From: Ascaphus truei
Taxonomy: Eukaryota > Chordata > Amphibia > Anura > Ascaphidae
Assembly: GCA_036426205.1 (NCBI GenBank)
Contig: CM071573.1
Span: forward strand, 47,049,789-47,113,788
Length of the DNA: 64,000 nucleotides
Direction of reading: 5' to 3'
The translations under genes and the position numbers were made by a program. The stretch's first letter is position 1; each line of letters opens with the position of its first letter. This document shows, piece after piece, positions 51,114-64,000 of this stretch. The notes beneath the pieces are model-generated. The model ran no database searches. It was not told where the DNA came from and saw only the letters and a list, made by a program, of their open reading frames with translations.

Positions 51114-51464
51114 ACCTTCAGATCAGATTCACCCTCTTCTTCTCAGATACCGTACTTGTGGTTTTTTCAGCTTCTCTCTATTGGTTACTACTACTACTGT
51201 CTGGCTTCTACTACACAACTACTACTATACAGAGCTTTGTATTTTGAACGATGCTGAAATAACTACGGTTTAAGTTTATTAAACTCAGTAACTGCGTGTG
51301 TTTGTATGAAGTCCTCATGAATATGTTCAGATTAATGTATTCTGAGCACTGCGGTTTTCAAGTAGTTGCAGTAAAGTATAGTAAACTGTTGTTAGGTACA
51401 GTCTCAAGTTACACATAGGAATCCATGAATAAAATAGTTAACAACCTTATATTATAAAACCAGC

Positions 51465-54400
51465 TAGAAAATGTTGTGTAGGGATATGCTATAAAACACC
51501 AAATATCGGGCTGATGAGGATTGAGGAAGCCGATAAAACTTTGCAAATGGGAGGACGAGAAGGCAATCTAAAAACTAGGTGTCATGTTTGCAGTTCATGG
51601 ATGATTTTAATTATCAGACATAGACTGGGGCAATGAGAATCTGAGCATTACAAGAAATGAAAAAGGTTTTAGGGGTGGGTGCTTAAAGACAATTATATGA
51701 CCTCCCAATCTATGAAGAACACACCAGGAGAAGGGGCAAAATACTGGATTTGGTAAGAATCAACAATTAAACGGAATAACACATATTCAAATCCTTTGAG
51801 AACCTTTGGGACCAAATGAAAATCATAACATGGTTCTCATTTGATATTAAATTATCAAAAAAACAAATTAATTGTGTTCAACAACAAGACTAAAAAAATC
51901 TTTAAGAAAAGCCCGTTTAGTTTTTAATAAACCTGAGCGGCTAATCTACATGTTAATACACTGGGATGATGTTTTTGCAGGACGGAAAAATGTAGAGGAA
52001 GATATAAGGGCAGTCTTTAACAAAGTCTTTACAACCTGTTTGAAAAAGCACAATCCATCAGTGTATACCCCTAGGGTTAATTGAAGCATAAAAGAAAGAA
52101 GAAAAAAAAAAAAAACTAAAAAAAAACAAGGGGAATAAAAATAAACAGGTTATAGGGGAGGGAAAGGGACAAGGAAGGGAAGGCTGGTTTTAATTGTTTA
52201 GATGCTTTAAGTCCGAAGGAGACAATGATGGCACAGCGTATCAGAATTATTAAGGAATGTAACAAAAATTGCAAAGGGGGAATCCAAATGAGCAAAAATG
52301 GAAAATGAATAAAAGGGTATGCCAATAGAAAGGAAATGGGGTCAACCTCCTATATATAAAAAGTTGTTTTTAAGTACCTAATAAACAAAAAAATGAGAGG
52401 GAAAAAGAGAAGGAGGGCAAAATGAAAATAAAGGACCTTTCAGTGTGAGATGGCAGCAGATTATTGCGAGATGATAAGGAAAAAGCACAGAGGTATTAAT
52501 CAAATTCTTGCCTTGTGTTTACCAGGAAGAACAAATTTCAATAGTAATGCCGACAGTAGCGAAAGCCACAACTCCCCTAGTTACGGAACAATTGCGTTAA
52601 CTGAGGAAGAAGTTCATAAGCGGCTTTGTGAAAAAAAATTGTGTGTAAGTAAATAAGGCACCTGGTCCCGATGCGTACATCAATGAGTTCTCAGGGAATT
52701 AAATGTCAGTAATAGCCAAACCATTACATTTAAGATTCAAGGACTCCATTGTCCACCAGGCCTCAGTACCACAAGATTGGTCGTGTTGTGTTTTAAAGCA
52801 GATGTGGTGCCTATCATTTAAAAAGGTAGCTAGATCACAACTGGGGAATGGACATCTACGACTTGTGCTAAGCCTGACTAATAGTGGGGAGGAGACGAAA
52901 CTACTTGAAGTTTAAAAGGGGAATATTCAGGAATACCAAAGGGACAACAAAATCATTTAGTAGTAGTCAGAATCCGGATTAATGAAAGATAGATCATGCC
53001 AAACTAACTTATTTGTTTCTTTGAGCGAGGTAATGGTAATTAGGAATTTAGACCAGGGTAATGCACCAGTTGTGTGAGTTCTACACAATTAGATTTGGAC
53101 AAAAGCCTTTTGATACGAGTTCACACAGAGGTTGGTGATACCAATAAATAAAGCAAATTGGACGATCAGTTAATAATGTCTGCACTGCCGTTGAAAACTG
53201 GTTTTGAATGAAGGACAGACAACAGAGCGGTTGTCATAAATGCGAACTTTTTCAGGTTGAGGCCTAAAGTCGTCAGGATCGGTAATGGGACCCCTGCTTT
53301 TTAACTGTTATAAGGACATTGAGGTTAGCATCGAGAGCAAAGTCTCGCATCTGTGTGATGATACTAAATTCTGAGTAAGTAGTAGAATCAGAGCAGGAGT
53401 AAGTTCTCTCAGAAGCAGGACTGGAGCGACGGGAAATGTGGGCGATAAATGCTTAGGGTATGCATTTGGAGTACAAGAATTAACACAGGACTTACACATT
53501 AATGGGGAGTAAATCGGGGGCAGCAAACCTGAGGGGGAAGGATTTATGAAGTGATTTGCTAAACAGCAGGTCTTAGCAATAGTGACCCAAAGTCATGCTG
53601 TCGTTGCCCAAAGGACAAACTAAGATCTTATCTTGCCATAAACGGGCAATGGATAGAAGGGGAAGCTAAAGGGTAAAACAAAATATGCCACTTACAAAGC
53701 CATTTTAGTAAGACCACACTTTGAATATGGAGGAATTTTGGGCCAACACTTCTTAGAAAAGACATTCTGCAAAACAGAGAGAGTTGCCAGAGAAAGAGCA
53801 CCAAATTAATAAAGGGGATGACAATCGAGCTTAAGAGGACGCTAGTAAATTAGATTTTTTACATTATAAAAGAGGCGTTCGAAGAGGGGATATGATAACT
53901 TATACAAATATATTCGGGGGACAGTACAAGGAGCTTTCAAATTGATCACTATTCCATCCCACGGGCAGTACAAACGGACTCGGGGAACATCCTTTAGGTT
54001 GAGGAAATTAGAGTTTCACTACTAGCAACAAAGGTAAGGGTTCTTTAAGTTAAGCGGAACAGTAGTTAAAGGGTGGAATTCATTACCCATGGAGACTGTA
54101 ATGGCAGATACATATATTAGTTCAAAAAGGTTGGACGTCTTTTTAGAAAGGAAGGTATACAGGGATACTATACCACAATTGATGTATTTTTTATTAGACA
54201 CCAAAATCACGTTGTTGTTTGGGTGTTAATTTTTCACCTATTTAATTATCCTTTAATAGATTTAAGCGCTAATGAGAACACTTGTGGTTTTTTTTCAGAT
54301 ACCCAAATAAGAAGACATGGAAGACCACGATGTTATCCAGGGCTTATCCGATTGATAATTTTGGAGTCAGGAAGGAATTTATTGTTTCCCTTATGAGATT

Positions 54401-54530
54401 ATCAGAGATGAATATGTCACTGAGAAGTTTTTTGTTGGCCCTCTAGGCATCAATAATTTTAAGTATAGATCTAGCAAATAAAGTATCGTTGATATTTTTT
54501 CAATTCGACTATGTATAACATATGTAACCA
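51465..54530 (+). mobile_element. CR1 LINE copy B4
   Basis: Same element downstream of copy 3's last exon, here lengthened mainly by scattered small insertions. Ends near CTATGTATAACATATGTAACC. Confidence 0.72.
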
Positions 54531-55133
54531 TGAGGGTGCGGTTTGTGGTGGTTAGGGGTTTGAGCCTTACTGAGGAAATTGTGTGATGCTGGTTAATTCA
54601 GGTTTTATATTGAAAGCGCCATTTAGGGAAGTACAAGAATACGTTACTGTATATCTTTTATTTTGTATAGCTTGGTCCATGCACAGGCTTCAGCAATATA
54701 ATACACGTGACCTAATTATTTTTTTTTTTGATAATGCCATAATGGGAATCAAGCGCTTCAGACCATAAATTGTAACATTATGAAAAGAAGCCCATGTCCT
54801 CTGAAGAGTACAATTTAAGAGTGGAGTCATTCGACAAGGTGATGGAAAACAGGTTTGAAGCAGAATTTATGTGTTTCAAAATAAGCCAGTAAGGGCGGAG
54901 GGTAAGAGAATAATCTGAGGGTAATCTGAGATCTGAGACAGGAGTTAGGTTAAACCCTTTGGCAAAGCATTATAAAGCCTTCAGCCACATTCACGGCCAT
55001 ATGACAGTAGTGCAGGCTCCCTAACACTACCTGTGATCCCCCCAAATTTCATTTAATCTGCTGGGACGGTGAGAATGGTCTCATGTGGACCTTGTACGCT
55101 GTTACAAGGAAAATGACAAAAATGCCTACTTAT
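54531..55133. repeat. Noisy duplicate of 29651-30178
   Basis: GGTCCATGCACAGGCTTCAG, AAGCGCTTCAGACC and GTTAAACCCTTTGGC blocks in the same order as the clean copy. No gene. Confidence 0.55.
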
Positions 55134-55903
55134 TGTAGCCCTGTTTCCCCTTGAATACAGAAAGGTACTAAGGTTGACTGTTAACCTGTGCTCAGGCCTC
55201 GCAGGGCCTTTGAGCTTTACTTGGCCACGGAGAGACTGGAGTGATATACTGTAGCTCTATCCTCTGGTCCCAAACCTCTGATAGGCGCGAAAGGCAGCGT
55301 CGCTTGGACTCCTCCGTACTATAAAACACTAATGGGGCAGGTTTCTGGTTCAGGCACTGTCCCTAACAGAAAACCATAAGCTGTATGTGACTAGCAGGCC
55401 TAACTGGCCCTAGGAGGGATTACTCTGGCCTAAGTGTAGAGGCTACTTGCCGTCTCCTACACCTGCAATACTACCCTTCCCTTCCGGATGAAATGATTCA
55501 TTGAGAAACGTGTCCATTGCTGCACTCCATTCCCTTCCTAAGAGAATCCTAGTGCTCTCTTGGCTCCTTGCAGTCAGGTCGGTTCGGTCCTGAACACTCA
55601 GAGGACTGTAGTCCCATGCTTCTAAGCCCTCATATGATTAGAGTCCGGGCTTCGCGTGCTGACCTAACCGCGCTAACTCCTGACTCATGCGCCGAGCTGT
55701 TGAAAAGTGCCGATCGCCCATACACGTACGGTTCGCACATGCACCGAACACTCAAAATGGGGCTTGCCTGCACAACATTTGGGCCGCCTGGAGCCTACGA
55801 AGTTAATGGAGCGCAGCCCTTGCATGCTGGACAATCTGTCTAACAACTCCCAACCTGCAGCGGGCAGCGGGGGGTAAGGGTAGACCGGGGGACCTGGGCT
55901 CCA
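55134..55903. mobile_element. Solo-LTR-like element copy 4 (noisy)
   Basis: Starts TGTAGCCCTGTTTCCCC, ends CCTGGGCTCCA before ATAAAAAGGTGGGGG, as in copy 1. Indels break all frames. Confidence 0.5.
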
Positions 55904-56084
55904 ATAAAAAGGTGGGGGTGGTTGAAGCATTTTAAATGCGAGTGAGAGGCAGGGGCCACTAACTCCACAACTGATTACAGTGTGAAAATGAATTAAACAC
56001 ACAAATCCCAGCAAGCTCTACAAACCAGAACCCACCACATCATATATATATTTGTGTCAAACGAGAGGAGAGTGCTTGACTGAG

Positions 56085-56815
56085 CGTTGGCCAAATGTAT
56101 ACAACAAAGACAAAAATACCCAAACTACATCCAATGTGACAAAATAATAGTTAAATTACTTCAATGTACATATTCTCATGAGGAAAGCCGTCATTTAGTT
56201 AAACCCCTTGGACCAAAGTTGCTATTAAGCCTGCAGCCATTTCAAGCTACTTCGCACAGTATTCGTGAGTCCTAACACTACCTGGGAAAGGCTTCCACAT
56301 TTTCCTCTACTGGAGGGAAGAATAGGCCCAGTTGACTTGTCCTGCACAGGAACATGAAAAACCCTGGGGTACTTAAAAGTGGGCTGGGGTGAGGCTTAAC
56401 ATCGGAGTTGTTAATAAACACACAATCAAGCAAGCTCTAGCCTAGAACCCCACCACATCACAAAACATAGATATATTAGTGACCCCTCACTAAGAGGTTT
56501 AAGCTCAAACACCCCCTTTTTTAAGTAGCCAGTTGGTTTTCTTGGTTCGTTGTGATGCAGAATACGGTCCACTGAGACCTTCTCATCCAGCAGAGGTAAA
56601 TGAGAATTTCACAGGTAGTGTTAGGACCATGCATAATAGTTCGTGCCGTCGACGTGGCCTGCAGTTTATAATGCTTGGCCCAAAGGGATTTAACCTAAGT
56701 GACCCTTACTCATGAGAATAGTAACATGTGAAGTGTTAACTATGTATTTGTTGCTCACATTGGATGTAGCATTGAGTAGTTGTTGTCCTTTGATTTATTA
56801 CACTTTGGCCACGCC
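56085..56815. repeat. Noisy duplicate of the inverted repeat at 31051-31752
   Basis: Left arm CGTTGGCCAAATGTATACA, right arm ends CTTTGGCCACG. Same inner blocks with indels. Confidence 0.6.
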
Positions 56816-57059
56816 TCTGAAGCCACTCAAAGCAGTCAAGTTGTTCTCACATCCATACATATTTTTCCAAGATGTAAGTGGTTAGGTATTTTAGTCTTTC
56901 TTGATAAGTTATGCATGCATGACAATGCAAAATGTAAAATACTGCTTTTTCACACACCTATTGTCGCCTTCCTGCAGTTAGGTCAATAGAACTGACAGCA
57001 GTTTTAAGTTGGACAACGTAAGGATACCTACAATAGCAGAGTAGTATTAGCACCCACAC

Positions 57060-57800
57060 CTTCTACTACTGCCTAATTAATACAAGATTAAATGTAAGGT
57101 TAGCAATTGAAAAAAAAAGAATAAATATGAGACTTACAAAATTAAAGGGGATAAATTAGGAGAATCCTTGAGGGCCAGGAGGATGTTGAGTAATAGAGAA
57201 AGCAAGGTGCAAGATTATCTTTCATTAAGAGGCAAAATGGATGGAAGGAGCGTAAGATAAACATAATTATACCCCTTATAATAACGCCTTTATTATAACA
57301 AGAAATACTTCATCCACAGGGCCCACCAGTACAAAGGACACAGGGGATCAAACCTGTAAGTTGGAGCGAAAAGGAGATTTTACCAGCAACACGGTTAAGG
57401 GTTCTTTAACAGAAGGCCAGTGTTAAAATGTGGAATTCATTACCATGGAGACTGAGGGCCCAGATACATAGATTGCTTCAAAAAAAGGTTGACATTCTTT
57501 TTAGAACGGAAAGGTCTACAGGGAAGAATATAACACAATAAGTAACATGGGGGGAAAAAGGATATGTTGATCCCAGGGAAATATCGATGCCAATTCTTGG
57601 AGTCGGGAAAGGAATTTATTTTTGCCCCTTATGAGATATCATTGGGATGTTATGCTCAGCGGGTGTTTTTATTGCCTTCCTCTGCGCCATCAATAAGTAT
57701 AAAAATAGATATAGGATAATCGTATATGTGTTAAATTTTAGAAAGCTTGAACTTGATGGGCACCCGCCCGTTCTTTTTCAACCTCAATTTACTCTGTACT
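57060..57800 (+). mobile_element. CR1 LINE fragment (copy C3)
   Basis: Matches 41680-42360, including AATGTGGAATTCATTACC and the final CAATTTACTCTGTACTATTG. No functional frame. Confidence 0.65.
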
Positions 57801-58385
57801 ATTGTAACAAGTGTGACAAATAAATATATAAATATCTCAATTTTGTTAGTATTTCTAATCGATGTCAAGGGTCTATTTAGCTTAAACCATTTGGCACAAA
57901 GTGCTTATAAGCCATGCAGCAAGCCACTTCCCTGACATGACTCCAGTATGTAGCGCCTAACACATACACTGCGGAAAATTCCCATTTCCTCTGCTGGAGG
58001 GAGAAGGCCCCATGAATGGACCACATGAAAAAAATGCTTACTTAAAAAGTGGGATTATGGTGAGCTTGAAACCTGGAGGAGGAGACCACTAAACTCCCAA
58101 TGAACTGATATCAGTTGAAAATGAAAATAATAAACCAAAATACCAGCAAGCTCTAACCACCTAGAACCCACACAATCATTATATATATGGTTATGAGGCA
58201 AAAAAGTGACACTGTGGCTCATTTTGCATGTCATTTTCTCCCCAGAATCCCTTGCTCTGCATGCGAAGCTCGTAGCTGGCCGTGAGGTGGAATGGGGGAA
58301 AGCGGCGGGGTTGCCAGACCTGCCCTAAGACATGCCGATGAGCACGTAAGCGTATATTTGATATTTACGCTTTCTGTGGAGGGGT
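57801..58385. repeat. Noisy duplicate of 42361-42925
   Basis: Direct arm of the inverted-repeat family followed by the ATTTGCAT-type dispersed repeat, in the same order as at 42.4-42.9 kb. Confidence 0.6.
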
Positions 58386-59059
58386 TGTGCAGGGTCTTGT
58401 CACCATAACTGTAATCTCAGTAGTTAGTACGTATATATACTATATATAGAATGGAGATGTATATTATTATATTTATATCTATTAGACTATATTGTCATAT
58501 ATGAGTATAGTAAATTAAATATAGATTATGTTCTAATATATAGACTAATATATACGATTAGGGGCCCCGCCTTCCAGCGGTATTAAGTCTCACCCCACTC
58601 TTTTACAGTATGCCAGTTTTTTCATTTTTCTGACAGGACAGATACATCTGAGACTCCACGCAGATGCTGAATGACAATTTCACAGGTTGAAGTGCTTAGA
58701 GTAAAGAAAAGGCAAAAATGCCAAATAAGTCTGCCGCACACTTTGAGAGGAACAAAAGCAAAGAGGGTGAAAAATAACAAATTTTTTGAGGACAAAAAAT
58801 GGAGAAAATCACACTGTCATCGTAAATTCATCAAAGGTTTTCTCACATTCTACATACTTTTTTCCAAGATGTACGTGGTTAGGATATTTTAGTCTTTCGT
58901 GATACAGTAAGTGTTATAATGCAGACAATGCAACATTTAAGCTGCTCTTTTTCACACCACCTCTATTTTCTGTTTTTCTGCAGAGATGTTCAGTAGAACT
59001 GACATTACTTTAGGTGTGGTCTAACGTAAGGATCTACAAAGCAGTATTAGAACCACATT
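58386..59059. other. Intergenic; AT-rich block and repeat remains, no gene
   Basis: Positions 58430-58560 are a TATATA-rich low-complexity block. The rest includes TTTTCCAAGATGTACGTGG, which also occurs near 31800 and 41475 just upstream of CR1-C copies. The short lysine-rich open frame at 58671 has no recognisable domain. Confidence 0.5.
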
Positions 59060-59825
59060 TTCTACTGCTAATAATACAGATAAATGTAAGATTATGCATT
59101 CCGGAAAACAAGAAATAAACAGGACAACTTACAAATTAAATGAGGATAAATTGGGAAAATCCTTGATGAATTTAGGAGTGCCTGTGGACAGCAGGCTTAC
59201 AAGATCTTATCTTGCATGAAAGGCCAATGGACAGAAGGAAAGTTAACATATGTATGCCCCTTTATAAAGCATTAGTAAGACCACACCTTGAATATGGAGT
59301 ACAATTTTGGGCACCGCTCCTTAGAAATGACATTATGGAACTTGAGTAAGTGCAGAGAAGAGCCACCAAATTAATAAACTGGATGGACAATCTGACTTAT
59401 GAGGAGAGACTAGCTAAATTAGATTTATTTAATTATGTAAAAGAAGAAGATGCGCGTGCCTAAGAAGGGGATAGTGATAACTATGTACAAATATATTGGG
59501 GACAGTACAAGGAGCTTACAAAAGAACTGTTATCCCACGGGCCAGTACAAAGAGACACGGGTCATCCCTTAAGGTTGGAGGAAAGGAGATTTCACCAGCA
59601 AAAAGGAAACCTGAATGGTTCTTTACAGTAGGGCGTTAGTTAAAATGTGGAATTACTACCCATGGAGACTGTGATGGCAGATACAATAGATTTGTTTAGA
59701 AAACGGTTGGACATCTTTTTAGAAAGGAAAGATATACAGGGATATACCAAATAAGTAAACATGGGAAGGCTGTGGATCCAGGGAGTAAAATCCAGGGTAC
59801 AGGTGATCCAGGGATAAAAAAAAAG
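59060..59825 (+). mobile_element. CR1 LINE fragment upstream of trypsinogen copy 4
   Basis: End of ORF2 ([18 protein letters not shown] region at about 59270) and 3' region, ending TGATCCAGGGATAAAAAAAA before CCTAATCATTTCATAACCCC. The same downstream word follows the CR1 copies before trypsinogen copies 1 and 2, so this insertion predates the gene duplications. Confidence 0.72.
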
Positions 59826-60267
59826 CATTTCTCATTCTACCTGTATTAAGGCCTAATCATTTCATAACCCCTATACAGAGTTTCTAGATGATCTTTGAAA
59901 ATGTGCAGGAAGTCAGCTCCCCTGACTTTGCTATCCAAATAATCCTGAATTTAACACAATTATAATTATTTTAGTTTAGTCTTTCGAGCGATTGTAAGGA
60001 AATTTTAAAAACACAGTATAAAACAGCTTAAAAAACACACTATTTGGAGAAGTAAAGTACAGTATTTTTAAATGTATGTGATACATATCATTTTTTACAC
60101 AGGCCTTTCATCTCTAGCAGTGTTTGTTGTTACAGAAATAGGTAACATGACAAGTCTGATGATATACTCTTTGGCTTCCATGCGTCACATACTCCATGTT
60201 TCCATGTTGTGATCAATAGGTACAAATAGATTTGTAATGGACGAAGGTTTGGTTGGTGAGTAGAGTA

Positions 60268-60325
60268 GAGTATATAATACCAGACCATTCTCCATTAAAA
60301 AACACCTCTTGACCAGATAGTCACC
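60268..60325 (+). promoter_or_regulatory. TATA box region of trypsinogen copy 4
   Basis: TATATAATACC at about 60271 is the counterpart of TATAAATACC in copies 2 and 3 and lies about 55 bp before the start codon. The upstream NR5A-type site is altered here to CAAGTCTG, probably by read errors. Confidence 0.5.
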
Positions 60326-62503
<2,178 letters not shown>

Positions 62504-62626
62504 AACCTTTCGTCAGATTCACCCTCTTTCTTCTCAGATACAGTACTTGTGTTTTTTCATCTCTTACTCTCACTGGTTACTACTATTACTACTACAGAGC
62601 TTTGTATTGAATGAGGCTTGAATAAA

Positions 62627-63334
62627 AGGTTAAACTCAGTAACTGGTGTATGAGTCTTCCTGAATATGTTGAACTTGCTGTATTTCTGATCTGTTACGTA
62701 GTTACAGTAACTGTAACTTAGGTTATCAGTCTCAAGTGTATAATATAGGAATTCCATGATACATTAGTAACAACCTATATATAAAACCCCGTCACTGTCT
62801 TAACTTTGTGCATTGAGAAAGTCTATTAGCACAAAACAGTAATCTGCTGGCTGCCTAACACACCTTTGATTCTTTCCTCTAAAGATGTACATGACAGAGC
62901 AGCTCAGTTAGCACACTGTAACATTGTATTCCATGACTTTATAATTGAGCATTAATAAATGGGGTTTTCTGTTTTGTACTTTAGTAATATCCTAATTTCT
63001 GTACTGTGTAATATTAATATATAAAGCGGATGTACTGTAAAGTAACAGGACTACAGAACACTGTAATAAATCAAAGGAATTGTATTTAAACACAGAAAAG
63101 GGTTGTATTCCTGTTACACTATACAGGTTTTCATTCAAGTTGGTGGTGGATTTGGAGCTTTTTTAGCTACTTAAAGAAACTGTTTCTATCATTAGTACAA
63201 GTATTTACGTGAATATGATATTTGTTAGAAAGCCAGGAGATGGTATGTTTCTGGTTGACTCTTACAGTAAATATTTGTAGGGTTTCACTTGAAAGAAATC
63301 CCCTAGGTAGAGATGTAAATGTGGCAATGCTGTC
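62627..63334. other. 3' flank of the array, no gene seen
   Basis: Matches the flank of copy 1 up to ATATATAAAACCC (about 62788), where copy 1 has the CR1-B insertion. After that the sequence is unique in this window, AT-rich, without a coding signal. Confidence 0.6.
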
Positions 63335-63662
63335 AGATATGAAAGGTTTTAATATTGAAAAGGTCCATTTGGGCAGAATATGTATGTATATCTTTATTTC
63401 TATAGCTGCATCCATACACATAGCGCTTCAGAGCAGTAATACACGTGACCTAATATTATAACACATAATAGGAATTAGCACTTCAGACATAAAAGTAACA
63501 TTATGAAAAGAAGTCCCTGCCTCCAAGAGCTTACAATCTAAGAGTGGAGTTCAGTGGACTAGGTGATGGAAAAAGGTTGTAAGAAATTACTGTAGGTGTT
63601 TCATAAGTAGCCAGTAAGGGGGTAAGAGAAGCATCTGAGGGTAATCTGAGACTGAGCAGGAG
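63335..63662. repeat. Dispersed SINE-like repeat
   Basis: GTTTTAATATTGAAAAGGTC, CATAGCGCTTCAGA, CCAAGAGCTTACAATCTAAG. Same family as 29700-30012. The minus- and plus-strand open frames here are chance. Confidence 0.6.
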
Positions 63663-64000
63663 ACTTCCCCAGACTTTCATTTCCTGCTATCTACAGTACT
63701 CTGTAAAATGTGGAGCTGGAGTACATAAATTATTTCTCTCATATCAGGCAGCAACAAAAGGACAAAATAAAGTGCCCGTAAACATGAACAATTGTATATA
63801 TATAAAGAATAAATAATTAAGTTAATGCGCATATATTATATAGGTTAATATTTTCTCCCAAAAAGGTATGGAGAAAGTATGTTTCTTTGTTAGATAGTGG
63901 AGTGGAAATGGGAGAGAATGACATGAAGCTTGGTATAACCACATAGAACATGAAAGAAACAAAGAAGAAAAACGAATAACATCTCAAACACGTGTACCAG
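63663..64000. other. Intergenic, no gene seen
   Basis: AT-rich sequence with no exon, RNA gene or clear repeat. Confidence 0.5.

Overview
The window reads as vertebrate nuclear DNA, most likely from an amphibian (probably a frog). It has intron-containing genes with GT/AG junctions, T-cell-receptor V segments with recombination signals, CR1 LINEs ending in a TATGTAAC-type tail, a Penelope-like GIY-YIG fragment, and tRNA-derived SINE remains. The species is an inference from repeat style and was not tested.

Layout. (1) 1-10.8 kb: two T-cell receptor V gene segments on the + strand (4784-5509 and 9086-9788). Each has a leader exon, an intron, a V exon and a 23-bp-spacer RSS. Around them lie minisatellites, hairpin elements and a SINE. 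(2) 10.8-17.06 kb: a gene desert of mobile and tandem repeats. It holds a 746-bp fold-back transposon, a 1.4-kb minisatellite of 20-bp units, and a Penelope-like remnant with a hammerhead-ribozyme-like motif. (3) 17.06-22.65 kb: a nearly full-length CR1 LINE broken by frameshifts and by a 1.1-kb insertion with a 14-bp target duplication. (4) 22.7-62.6 kb: a tandem array of trypsinogen genes, all on +. There are four recognisable five-exon copies (starts near 23751, 33070, 48371, 60326) and one orphan last exon (43081). They are separated by repeated blocks made of a 5'-truncated CR1, a solo-LTR-like element and an inverted repeat. (5) 62.6-64 kb: unique flank and one dispersed repeat.

Biology. 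V segments followed by trypsinogen genes in the same orientation match the T-cell receptor beta locus of mammals and birds, where trypsinogens sit inside TRB. No D, J or C segment was seen, so the rest of the locus is probably outside the window.

Caution. Sequence quality looks mosaic. About 25.0-32.2, 48.2-50.75 and 61.4-64 kb are clean. The stretches 32.3-48.2 and 50.75-61.4 kb, on both sides of which clean copies exist, differ from those copies mainly by scattered 1-3 base indels, and there is a 122-base N gap at 32193. Most broken frames in the trypsinogen copies may therefore be assembly or read errors and not true pseudogenisation. Copy 3 (48371) has four intact exons and is the best reference. 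Joining its exons 1-4 to the intact last exon of copy 1 or copy 4 gives a normal 246-residue trypsinogen.
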